Source of the DNA: DASUGM01 sp036274055 | GTDB lineage: Bacteria > Acidobacteriota > Vicinamibacteria > Vicinamibacterales > SCN-69-37 | Direction: 5' to 3' | Assembly (NCBI GenBank): GCA_036274055.1 | Contig: DASUGM010000263.1 | Span: forward strand, 1 to 14,080 | Length of the DNA stretch: 14,080 nt | Position numbers and translations under genes: made by a program | Part shown: positions 1-6,236 of the stretch, one piece after another | How the letters are laid out: the number at the start of each line of letters is the position of its first letter | How positions within the stretch are numbered: the first letter of the stretch is position 1 | Notes under the pieces: generated by a model | Database searches by the model: none | Seen by the model: the letters and a program-made list of their open reading frames with translations, nothing else | What the model was told of the DNA's origin: nothing

Positions 1-44
1 GCCCTGCACCCCTTTGCGGGGCCGATTTTCTCAACGAGAGCAAC

Positions 45-92
45 GGGCGGGCGTTCCGCGCCCGCCCTGGGGACAGCCCGCCGCTAGCGGGC
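45..92. repeat. Two adjacent GC-rich inverted repeats upstream of the symporter gene
   Basis: A perfect 9-bp inverted repeat has arms at 45-53 (GGGCGGGCG) and 59-67 (CGCCCGCCC) around a 5-base loop. It is followed by a 6-bp repeat with arms at 76-81 (GCCCGC) and 87-92 (GCGGGC). Neither has a T tract after it, so a classical intrinsic terminator is not supported. They lie upstream of the symporter start and could be the end of an upstream transcription unit or structure in a 5' leader. The function is unknown. Confidence 0.45.
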
Positions 93-104
93 GCAACGAA
101 GCCT

Positions 105-160
105 TCGCCCGATCGCGCGATCGCCGATGCACTGCCATCGCCCGATCGCCCGATCGCCCC
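105..160. repeat. GATCG-rich short repeat tract
   Basis: The tract just before the symporter start is built of recurring CGATCGC and GATCGCCC units. It contains GCGATCGC at 117-124, the palindrome GATCGCGCGATC at 111-122, and two tandem GATCGCCC units at 144-159. It is probably non-coding. The unit spacing is irregular, so it is a degenerate simple repeat and not an array. Slippage or repeated GATC (Dam-type) sites are possible consequences; no function can be assigned. Confidence 0.45.
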
Positions 161-166
161 TCGCCC

Positions 167-1621
167 ATGCTGCTAAGGCCTCTCGACTATGTCGTGATCG
201 CAGCCTATTTGGTCGCGATTACGTTGTTCGGTTCGTGGTTCGCGCGCTTCCAGAAGACCACCCAGGACTACTTTCTCGCCGCCCGATCGGCGCCGTGGTG
301 GGCGATCTGCTTCACCATCGTCGCGACCGAAACCAGCACGCTGTCGTTCATCGGCGTGCCGGCCCAGGCCTATGGCGGCAACATGACGTTCCTGCAGCTC
401 GCGCTCGGCTACGTCGTCGGCCGGCTGCTGGTGTCGGTGTTGTTCATTCCGGCGTATTTCCGCGGCGAGCTGATGACCTCGTACGAGTTGCTGCAGCGCC
501 GATTCGGATCGCGGGTCAAGACGGTGGCGTCCGGCATCTTTCTGATTACGCGGTCGCTCGCCGACGGCATCCGCCTGTTCGCGACGGCGCTGGTGATCGC
601 GGTCGTCACCGGCGTGCCGGTGGCGTGGACGGTGGTGCTGCTCGGCGCGGCGATGATCGTCTACACGGTACGCGGCGGCGCCGCCGCGGTGATCTGGACC
701 GACGTGGTCCAGATGTTCGTGTACCTGATCGGCGCGCTGGTGGTGTTCGGCGCGCTGCTCGCGCGGGTGCCGGGCGGGTGGACGGAGGTCGCGACGACCG
801 CCGGCGCGGCGGGGAAGTTCGTCGTCTTCAACTTGTCGACGGATCCGCGCGCCATCTACACGCTCTGGGCCGGGGTGGCCGGCGGCATCGCGCTGACGCT
901 GGCGACCCACGGCACCGATCAGTTTCTGGTGCAGCGGCTGTTGTCGGCGCGATCGCAGCGTCACGCGCAGGTCGGCCTCGTGCTCAGCGGCGTGCTGGTG
1001 TTCGCGCAGTTCGTGCTGTTCCTGATCGTCGGCGCGATGCTGTTCACCTACTACCAGCATGTGCCGGCGCCGGTGCTCGGGCGCAGCGACGAGATCCTGC
1101 CGCGGTTCGTCGTCACCTCGCTCTCGGGCGGCGTCGCCGGGTTCATCGTCGCCGCGATCGTCGCCGCGGCGTTGTCGCCGTCGCTCAATTCGATGGCCGC
1201 CGCGACGGTCAACGACTTCTACCGGCCGTACGTCGCGCCGCAGGCGAGCGACGCCGAGTTGATGCGCATCGCCCGCCGCGCCACGGTGTTCTGGGGGCTG
1301 ATTCAAATCGCGGTCGCGCTCGCCTCGCAACTGATGGATCGGTCGGTGCTCGACGCCGGGCTCGCGGTGCTGTCGCTCTCGTCCGGGCCGGTGCTTGGTG
1401 CGTTTCTGGTCGGCGTGCTGACGCGCGGCGTCGACGAGCGCGCGATGCTGAGCGGCATGATCGCGGGCGTGGCCGTGCTCGCGGTGATGTGGTGGACCGG
1501 AGCGGTGGCGTGGACCTGGTATGCGCTGGTCGGAGCGGCGGTCACCGCCGCCGTAGCGCTCGTCATGCCGAGACGACGCCCTACGTTCGCTGTCCGGCTT
1601 CCTTCGGCAGTGTCACCGTGA
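167..1621 (+). CDS. Sodium/solute symporter family (SSS) transporter
   Basis: A 484-residue inner-membrane protein expected to use the sodium gradient to import a small solute. The substrate cannot be read from the sequence. Visible family marks are DYFLAARSAPWW (34-45) at the start of the transport core, the signature RGGAAAVIWTDVVQ (169-182), THGTDQFLVQRLLSA (248-261), and the helix-8 region SPSLNSMAAATVNDFY (337-352), which carries serines near the position of the sodium site in characterised relatives. About 12-13 hydrophobic segments alternate with short loops, and the length is normal for the family. The ATG at 167 is chosen because the hydrophobic first helix follows directly; the same frame is open back to 14, but that part is Arg/Pro-rich and looks non-coding. 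No clear Shine-Dalgarno sequence precedes the ATG. The last 41 bp overlap the convergent kinase gene. Confidence 0.9.
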   Translation: MLLRPLDYVVIAAYLVAITLFGSWFARFQKTTQDYFLAARSAPWWAICFTIVATETSTLSFIGVPAQAYGGNMTFLQLALGYVVGRLLVSVLFIPAYFRGELMTSYELLQRRFGSRVKTVASGIFLITRSLADGIRLFATALVIAVVTGVPVAWTVVLLGAAMIVYTVRGGAAAVIWTDVVQMFVYLIGALVVFGALLARVPGGWTEVATTAGAAGKFVVFNLSTDPRAIYTLWAGVAGGIALTLATHGTDQFLVQRLLSARSQRHAQVGLVLSGVLVFAQFVLFLIVGAMLFTYYQHVPAPVLGRSDEILPRFVVTSLSGGVAGFIVAAIVAAALSPSLNSMAAATVNDFYRPYVAPQASDAELMRIARRATVFWGLIQIAVALASQLMDRSVLDAGLAVLSLSSGPVLGAFLVGVLTRGVDERAMLSGMIAGVAVLAVMWWTGAVAWTWYALVGAAVTAAVALVMPRRRPTFAVRLPSAVSP

Positions 1622-2771
1622 AGATCGAGCCCTCACCTTCGACGGACGAAACATCGATGCGGCCGGCCATCGCTTTGACGCAATCGGCAACGATCGCCAG
1701 GCCGAGGCCGATGCCGTCGGTGCCGAGCTCCTGATCGCGTCGCGCGTGCGCGCGAAAAAACTGCGAGAAGACGTCGCCGAGGTAGGGGCCCGGAATGCCG
1801 AGCCCGTTGTCGCGGATCGCAAATGCGCAGAGCTGGTCGTCGGCGGCGCGGGCCGCTTCGACCGCGACGATCCGGTCGGCTTTGGCCGGATCGCAATACT
1901 TGATGCCGTTCGAAAGCAGGTTGACGATCACCAGTTCCAGCCGCCCGGCATCGACGACCAGTGAGGGCAGGTCGTCGCCGACCACGATGCTGACACCGCG
2001 GGCCGCCGCCATTTCGCCGAGCTGCCGCGCCACCTGCGAGGCGACGCCGCCGATCTCGACTCGCTGCTGATGCGGACCGTCGACCTGGCTCAACCGTGAC
2101 ACCCGCTCGAGCGTCCGCACCAGGCCGGTCATCTGGCCGGCGCTCCGGTCGATCGCGGTAATCAGCTTGTCGCGCGTGCCGGCGTCGGCGCTCATCCCCA
2201 GCGCCGTCACCGCGTACTGGATTGCCGCCAGCGGCTGGCGCAGCTCGTGCGTTGCGATTCGATTGAAGCTCTCCAGCCGTCGTGTCTGGTCCTGGATCGT
2301 CGCGGTGTACTCCGCGATGAAGCGATCGACGGTCGTCTGCATCAGCACGCCGACGCAGAGGTGCAGCCGGTGCATGACGGCGACGCACTGCTGCGCATCG
2401 GCGCCCTCGATGTTGGCAATTTCGTCGCGGACGAAGAGCGCGAGAATCTCGGCGAGGATCCGGTACTCGAGGACGACCTGATGCACCGACGCTTCCTGCG
2501 CGTGGCGCAACTCGCCGAGCTCCTGGGCCTTGGCGATGACCGAGGTGTTGGCGGCGATTGCTTCGGCTTCGGGCGCGCTCAGGTAGCCGGCAATCTCGCG
2601 GACGAGATCGGGGATGTGGTCGAGCAGCCGCGCGCCCGGGAAGACGTCGCCGGCGGCGACCGGCACGACCTCGGTCAGGCGGAACAGCCAGCGCGAGGCG
2701 ATGCTCTGATGTGCCTCGCGCATCCGCAGCGCAATTCGCTTGGCGACGTCGTCGATGAGCAGGTCGGTCAC
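1581..2771 (-). CDS. Soluble sensor histidine kinase with RsbRD-like N-terminal domain
   Basis: A 396-residue protein with no membrane segment, so a cytoplasmic kinase. Residues about 1-155 are helical and resemble the RsbRD/RsbR N-terminal sensory domain; this is resemblance by eye. The kinase core is complete: H-box FNRIATHELRQPLA with phospho-acceptor His175, N-box VNLLSNGIKY (Asn284 and Asn288), G1 box DNGLGIP (321-327), F-box FSQFFRA (335-341) and G2 box GIGLGLAI (353-360). It should autophosphorylate and pass phosphate to a response regulator, but none is encoded in this window. The start is GTG at 2771, overlapping the pheA stop in the sequence GTGA, so the two genes are probably translationally coupled and share the phe attenuator. 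The gene ends at a TAG at 1581, inside the 3' end of the convergent symporter gene. Confidence 0.9.
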   Translation of the reverse strand: MTDLLIDDVAKRIALRMREAHQSIASRWLFRLTEVVPVAAGDVFPGARLLDHIPDLVREIAGYLSAPEAEAIAANTSVIAKAQELGELRHAQEASVHQVVLEYRILAEILALFVRDEIANIEGADAQQCVAVMHRLHLCVGVLMQTTVDRFIAEYTATIQDQTRRLESFNRIATHELRQPLAAIQYAVTALGMSADAGTRDKLITAIDRSAGQMTGLVRTLERVSRLSQVDGPHQQRVEIGGVASQVARQLGEMAAARGVSIVVGDDLPSLVVDAGRLELVIVNLLSNGIKYCDPAKADRIVAVEAARAADDQLCAFAIRDNGLGIPGPYLGDVFSQFFRAHARRDQELGTDGIGLGLAIVADCVKAMAGRIDVSSVEGEGSIFTVTLPKEAGQRT

Positions 2772-3673
2772 GAGAATGCTTCATCGTAAGTTGCGGCATC
2801 CCGAGCGTCAATGTCGCCGACGGGCGAGCGCAGCGGCGCTGGCGCCGCGGCGCGCGGAAATGTGCCCAGCGTCTTGACCCACACCGCGTGGGCGGCCAGC
2901 CGGTCGAGCGCGGCGCCGATGCCGGTGCTGCCGCCGTCGTGCTCCGCTTCGATGATGAACGACGACTCGAATGGCCGGCCGTGGATCGGCCGGCTCTCGA
3001 GGTGCGAGAGGTTGACGCCATGCCAGGCGAACGGGCCGAGCGCCGTCAGCAGCGCTCCGGGTTCGTTCCTGACCGCGAAGACCGCCATCGTCTTGCACGG
3101 GCCGTGGGGGAGCGTGGCTGACTGGTAGTTCGCCACCAGTCTGATCGCGACGAAACGGGTGAAGTTGTCGGCCGCGTCCTGAACGTCGTCGAGCAGGACG
3201 GCGGCGTGATGCCGGGCCGCGGCGCCGCGGCTGGCAATCGCGGCGGTATCGGATCGTCCGTCGCGGATGACCATTTCGACGGCGCCGGCGGTGTCGAACA
3301 CCGGCACGCGTTCGAGATGCGGGTGGCGCGCGAAAAACCGCTCGCATTGGGCGAGCGCGACCGGATGCGAGAGCACACGCCGGAGCGTGCCGACCTCGGC
3401 GCCGCGGATGCCCGCCAGCACGTGGTCGATTCGCGCCACGACTTCACCGGTGACGGCGACATCATGCGCCGCCAACAGGTCGTAGGCGCGCGTCACCGAG
3501 CCGGCGAGGCTGTTCTGCACCGGCACGACGGCGTCCGATGCGCGACCCTCGGCCAGCGCGGCGAAGACGTCTTCGAACGTCGCGCACGGCAGTAGTTCCG
3601 CCGCGGCGCCCATCGCGTCCCGCGCCGCGCCTTCGCTGTACGCCCCTGGTCGCCCTTGATACGCCACTCTCAC
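2768..3673 (-). CDS. pheA: Prephenate dehydratase with C-terminal ACT domain
   Basis: A 301-residue monofunctional prephenate dehydratase, converting prephenate to phenylpyruvate in phenylalanine synthesis; no chorismate mutase domain is present. Motifs in order are YQGRPGAYSE (5-14), VPVQNSLAGSV (50-60), SHPVALAQC (102-110), DTAAIAS (142-148) and DNFTRFV (169-175), which holds the family's TRF motif with catalytic Thr172. The ACT domain carries both phenylalanine-binding signatures, GALL (206-209) and ESRP (226-229), so feedback inhibition by Phe is expected. A tail of about 28 residues follows it. The family's PxENS motif reads PVQNS here (Gln53 instead of Glu). The start is GTG at 3673, supported by an ideal AGGAGGT six bases upstream. 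It lies behind an attenuator and overlaps the kinase gene by 4 nt. Confidence 0.95.
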   Translation of the reverse strand: MRVAYQGRPGAYSEGAARDAMGAAAELLPCATFEDVFAALAEGRASDAVVPVQNSLAGSVTRAYDLLAAHDVAVTGEVVARIDHVLAGIRGAEVGTLRRVLSHPVALAQCERFFARHPHLERVPVFDTAGAVEMVIRDGRSDTAAIASRGAAARHHAAVLLDDVQDAADNFTRFVAIRLVANYQSATLPHGPCKTMAVFAVRNEPGALLTALGPFAWHGVNLSHLESRPIHGRPFESSFIIEAEHDGGSTGIGAALDRLAAHAVWVKTLGTFPRAAAPAPLRSPVGDIDARDAATYDEAFS

Positions 3674-3679
3674 GATTGC

Positions 3680-3686
3680 ACCTCCT
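3680..3686 (-). promoter_or_regulatory. Ribosome binding site of pheA
   Basis: The minus strand reads AGGAGGT, a near-perfect Shine-Dalgarno sequence, six bases before the GTG at 3673. It fixes the non-ATG start of pheA. It lies only 8 bases beyond the U tract of the attenuator terminator. Confidence 0.85.
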
Positions 3687-3694
3687 GTAAACGC

Positions 3695-3724
3695 AAAAAG
3701 GCCCGCTCCCTTTCGGGGCGGGCC
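3695..3724 (-). terminator. Intrinsic terminator in the pheA leader (regions 3:4)
   Basis: On the minus strand GGCCCGC (3724-3718) pairs with GCGGGCC (3706-3700). Inside it, CCC and GGG pair around a GAAA tetraloop with one bulged A. Five U residues follow (3699-3695). This is a 10-bp GC-rich stem with a GNRA loop and U tract, placed between leader peptide and pheA. Its position before the gene instead of after one marks it as an attenuator terminator. Confidence 0.85.
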
Positions 3725-3749
3725 GCATCGCGATCTCGTTTTGGTCTGG

Positions 3750-3818
3750 AAAAAAAAGAGACGTCAGCCCGCCAGATGGGGGCTCGCAAAAAAGCGAACG
3801 GCCGAGGGCCGGGACGTC
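3750..3818 (-). other. Leader 1:2 hairpin followed by a U8 tract
   Basis: On the minus strand GACGTC (3818-3813) and GACGTC (3765-3760) pair perfectly. After a two-base bulge, GGCCC (3810-3806) pairs with GGGCT (3770-3766). The stem encloses the Phe codons and is followed by TC and then eight U residues (3757-3750). In an attenuator this would be the pause hairpin that forms when no ribosome translates the leader. The strong U tract means it could also terminate by itself. Confidence 0.6.
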
Positions 3819-3820
3819 AT
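3764..3820 (-). CDS. pheA operon leader peptide (18 aa, tandem Phe)
   Basis: A short frame encoding MTSRPSAVRFFASPHLAG and ending in TGA at 3766-3764. Residues 10-11 are Phe-Phe, encoded TTT TTT at 3793-3788. The stop codon overlaps region 2 of the attenuator, which is where a terminating ribosome would need to sit to block the antiterminator. A weak Shine-Dalgarno-like GGTGA lies five bases before the ATG. The peptide would have no function of its own; its translation acts as the phenylalanine sensor. The next gene downstream is pheA, as expected. Having only two adjacent Phe codons is modest compared with the seven Phe codons of the E. coli pheA leader. Confidence 0.75.
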   Translation of the reverse strand: MTSRPSAVRFFASPHLAG

Positions 3821-3840
3821 GAGGATCACCGTATCACGAG

Positions 3841-3870
3841 ATGAGAGAAAGGCGTCTGCCACGAGCCCAA
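3841..3870 (-). promoter_or_regulatory. Possible promoter of the pheA operon
   Basis: The minus strand shows TTGGGC (3870-3865) and TCTCAT (3846-3841) separated by 18 bases. These match the sigma70 consensus at 3/6 and 4/6 positions. The predicted start, about 7 bases further on, would give a leader RNA beginning shortly before the leader peptide, which is where a promoter is needed. The sequence match alone is weak. Confidence 0.3.
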
Positions 3871-3872
3871 TT

Positions 3873-3920
3873 CACAGGGAGAAGAATGAGGAGAGCTCTC
3901 TTCTCGCGCTTCTCCCTGTG
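3873..3920. repeat. 12-bp perfect inverted repeat between the glycosyltransferase gene and the phe operon
   Basis: CACAGGGAGAAG (3873-3884) and CTTCTCCCTGTG (3909-3920) are exact reverse complements. The interior contains the self-complementary GAGAGCTCTC (3891-3900), so the whole element could fold into a long stem or cruciform. It lies 38 bases past the stop codon of the minus-strand glycosyltransferase gene and just before the likely phe promoter. It probably ends the upstream transcript, although no U tract follows on either strand. Confidence 0.6.
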
Positions 3921-3957
3921 GATTCGCTCTTGGCAAGTGCTCGTCACTCATCTGAGC

Positions 3958-6096
3958 TCACTTCGCCGCGCTCATGACCTGCGTCGCGAGCGGATGCCCT
4001 GGCGCGATCGCCAGCGCCGCGGCGGCGTGCGCGCGCGCGTCAGACAGCTGATTCAGCCGCAGCTCGCAGTACGCCAGATGCGCGAGGGAGTCGGGGTCCC
4101 GGGGATCGAGGCGCGCCGCTTCGCGCAGTTCACGCGCGCCCTCAGCGAAGCGGCCGAGGAGCATGAGGTTGAGCCCGTACTGCTGGCGGGCGCTCGCCAG
4201 CGCCGGGCTCATCTCCGCGGCATGGCGGAAGAACGGTTCGGCGACGTCGAGCGCCTTGACTTCGGTGGCGAGCCGGCCGAGGCGCAGCCAGTCCTCCGGA
4301 TTGTCGGGAACGACGGTGACCTTGCGCAGCACCTCGGCGGCGGCCGCGAAATCACCGCGGTCTTTGAGGATCACCGCGAGGTCGTAGCCGGCCATCGGCA
4401 CGTTGGGGTCGCCGGCAAATCCGCGGGTCAGGTGCGGCAGCGCGTCGGTGGTGCGGTTGACGCGCAGGAGCGCGAGGCCGAGCGCGTACTCGATCGACGC
4501 GTTGGTCGGGTCGTCGGTGTGGGCCTGCTCGAGATGCGGCAGCGCTTTTTCCGGCCGGCCGACGACCAGCATCTGCATGCCGACGCCGTGCTCGGCCATG
4601 CCCTTGCGCGGCGGATTGGTTTCCAGCCGCCGCGTCCAGTCATCGGCCTCGCTGTAGCGGCCGAGAATCACCAGCCGCTGAGCCATGCGCAGGCCCTCCT
4701 CCCAGCGGCCGTCGTGCAAGCCGAGCGGCCAGTTGGCCGCGATCGCGATCGCCGCCACGCACGCGGCCGGCGCCGCCAGCGCCTGCCAGCGCCGCGCCAC
4801 CGTCCACGCCGCCGCGGCATCGAGCATGGCGCCGGCGCCGACACACAGCGGGACGATCATCGGCAGGCGGTAGCGCTCCGCGACGAAGAACAACGCCACC
4901 GCGCCGGCGTAGATCGGCACGAACGACGCCCAGATCCAGAACGCGGCGCGCGGCCGAGTCGGGGGCACGAGCATCAGCCCGGCCACGCCGAGCGGGATCA
5001 GCAGCCACGGCCCGACGAACAGCCAGCCGAGAATCGTGCCGGCGTCGTAGGCGTAGAACGGATAGCTGTAGGGCAGCGCGACATGCTGCGCATGGAAGGC
5101 GTAGCCGGCCTTCTTCAGCAGCAACGCGATCGCCGATCCGGGGTGCTCGCGCATCCAGGTCAGCGCCAGCCCGGTGAAATACGACGACGCCTCGGCCTCG
5201 CTGACCGGATGACCGAGCGCGCGCGCCGCGACGCGCTGCGCGTCCTTTTGCTGCCCGGCGATCGTCGGCGTGATTCCGGGAATCGGATGATAGAAACCGG
5301 TGGCGGTCTCGCTGTTGCCGATGTAGAAATTCAAGCCGCCGTGCGACGACGTGAACGACCAGGTGCCGGCGACCATCGCGTTGCGCATCGCCACCGGCGA
5401 CATGCCGGCGAGCAGGCCGGCAATGAGCAGCGCGCCGGCGCGGCCGCGCCGCGTCGCCAGCAGCACCGCGGCGATCGCGATCGCCGCGAGCAGCATGTTC
5501 GGCCGATTGAGCGTCGCGATCCCGAAGACGACGCCGGTCGCGATCTCGAACCACGGTCGCGGCGTCGTCAGCACGCGGGTCAGCAGATAGAGCGCCGCCG
5601 AGGTCAGGAACACGTCGAGCGAGGCCTGCAACAGCAGCGACTCATAGAACGTGAACAGTCCGGTCAACGCCGCGAGGGTCGCGGTGGCGTAGGCGGCGCG
5701 GCGGTTGAACCACGTTCGTGACGTCAGCCACAACAACGCGACCGCGGCGGTGCCGAGCGCGATTTGCAACACCCGCACCGCGGTGAGCGACTTGGTGAGC
5801 ACGAGGATCGCGGCGAGGAAATAAATGTACAGCGGCGAGACGTAGTAGAGGCCAGGTCCGAGACCCCAGTCGCCGGCGGCGGCGCGCCGCGCCAGCTCGA
5901 CGTAGGCGCTGGTGTCGAGCCCGACTTCGGGCTGCGTCATCGGATGATCTTTCAACTGCCAGACGACGATCAGTTTGATCGCGAACACGATCGCGAGCAG
6001 CCCGACGAGCGGCGCCAGTTGTCTCGATCCGGTCGTTCGCGTCTCGCGTTCAGATGCGGACGCGGGACCGGTCATCGATCTGCGTCGTTTCGTCAC
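3958..6096 (-). CDS. GT-C-type membrane glycosyltransferase (PMT/ArnT-like) with C-terminal TPR region
   Basis: A 712-residue fusion. Residues about 27-455 form a polytopic membrane domain with roughly ten hydrophobic helices and the layout of lipid-linked-sugar-dependent GT-C transferases. The first periplasmic loop has GLDTSAYVELAR (59-70) with candidate catalytic Asp61. Also visible are LNFYIGNSETATGFYHP (255-271), like the GNN-type loop of this group, and AERYRLPMIVP (406-416). Residues about 465-712 hold several tetratricopeptide-like repeats, for example around 500-530, 533-563, 567-597, 601-631, 635-665 and 669-699, probably for protein contact. The donor and acceptor are unknown. The GTG at 6096 is chosen because a G-rich GGGGGTTGG lies just before it; an in-frame ATG at 6075 lacks a ribosome binding site. 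It is transcribed divergently from the first receptor gene. Confidence 0.8.
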   Translation of the reverse strand: MTKRRRSMTGPASASERETRTTGSRQLAPLVGLLAIVFAIKLIVVWQLKDHPMTQPEVGLDTSAYVELARRAAAGDWGLGPGLYYVSPLYIYFLAAILVLTKSLTAVRVLQIALGTAAVALLWLTSRTWFNRRAAYATATLAALTGLFTFYESLLLQASLDVFLTSAALYLLTRVLTTPRPWFEIATGVVFGIATLNRPNMLLAAIAIAAVLLATRRGRAGALLIAGLLAGMSPVAMRNAMVAGTWSFTSSHGGLNFYIGNSETATGFYHPIPGITPTIAGQQKDAQRVAARALGHPVSEAEASSYFTGLALTWMREHPGSAIALLLKKAGYAFHAQHVALPYSYPFYAYDAGTILGWLFVGPWLLIPLGVAGLMLVPPTRPRAAFWIWASFVPIYAGAVALFFVAERYRLPMIVPLCVGAGAMLDAAAAWTVARRWQALAAPAACVAAIAIAANWPLGLHDGRWEEGLRMAQRLVILGRYSEADDWTRRLETNPPRKGMAEHGVGMQMLVVGRPEKALPHLEQAHTDDPTNASIEYALGLALLRVNRTTDALPHLTRGFAGDPNVPMAGYDLAVILKDRGDFAAAAEVLRKVTVVPDNPEDWLRLGRLATEVKALDVAEPFFRHAAEMSPALASARQQYGLNLMLLGRFAEGARELREAARLDPRDPDSLAHLAYCELRLNQLSDARAHAAAALAIAPGHPLATQVMSAAK

Positions 6097-6236
6097 TTAA
6101 CCAACCCCCGGAGTCGAAATCCTCGTTAGCATCGAATTCCCTGGGCAGTGTAACCAAACTCGCGGCGCACCCTTGCACGAGCCGCGCAATTCACCGGTTC
6201 CGTCTTCGCATCGATCTTCGATCGGAGGCACATCAC
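6097..6236. promoter_or_regulatory. Divergent intergenic region between glycosyltransferase and receptor 1
   Basis: This 140-base gap must hold the promoters of both divergent genes. On the plus strand it carries the block CCCTGGGCAGTGTAA (6140-6154), shared with receptor 2 (CCCTGTGGCAGTGTAA), and TAGCAT at 6127-6132 as a possible -10 element. No convincing -35 was found. GGAGG at 6224-6228 is the ribosome binding site of receptor 1, eight bases before its ATG. Confidence 0.45.
6161..6204 (+). promoter_or_regulatory. Conserved structured 5' leader of receptor 1
   Basis: CGCGGC (6161-6166) pairs with GCCGCG (6181-6186) around the loop GCACCCTTGCACGA. The block GGTTCCGTC follows at 6196-6204. 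The same order of stem, CACCC-containing loop and GGTTCCGTC precedes receptors 2 and 3. TTCCG could pair with CGGAG of the Shine-Dalgarno region (6223-6227), a possible but unproven way to mask it. Confidence 0.45.

Larger units (their letters stand above)
3695..3820 (-). promoter_or_regulatory. Phenylalanine transcription attenuator of the pheA operon
   Basis: Four RNA segments can be laid out on the minus strand. Region 1 (3818-3806; GACGTC, then GGCCC) pairs with region 2 (GGGCT, then GACGTC; 3770-3760). Region 2 can instead pair with region 3: GGCGGGCT (3773-3766) against GGCCCGCC (3724-3717), seven Watson-Crick pairs plus a G-U. That pairing uses the 5' arm of the terminator formed by regions 3 and 4. 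The tandem Phe codons lie about 15 bases before region 2 and the leader stop codon lies inside it. Ribosome stalling at Phe codons should free region 2 and allow read-through; completion of the leader should allow termination. This is the classical attenuation layout known for phe, trp and his operons. The mechanism is inferred; the pairings are seen. Confidence 0.8.

Noticed and set aside
9..29. Possible terminator of an upstream gene (CCCC, TTTGC, GGGG, then ATTTT)
   Set aside because: The stem is only 4 bp and no upstream coding sequence is visible to support it.
127..1734. 535-codon plus-strand frame overlapping the symporter
   Set aside because: Arg-rich frame-shifted shadow of the transporter, without motifs.
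3749..3757. TTT TTT TTC in frame after the leader stop, as extra Phe codons of the leader peptide
   Set aside because: It lies beyond the TGA at 3766-3764 and has no start codon of its own; it is better explained as the U tract of the 1:2 hairpin.
3841..5721. 626-codon plus-strand frame across the glycosyltransferase gene
   Set aside because: It is the complement of a protein with clear membrane helices and TPRs; its own translation is low-complexity Arg/Gln/Ala/Glu/His and has no recognisable fold.
6054..6236. Extended N-terminus of receptor 1 in the same frame
   Set aside because: It would start inside the divergent glycosyltransferase gene and place the signal peptide internally; the ATG at 6237 has GGAGG upstream and begins a normal signal peptide.
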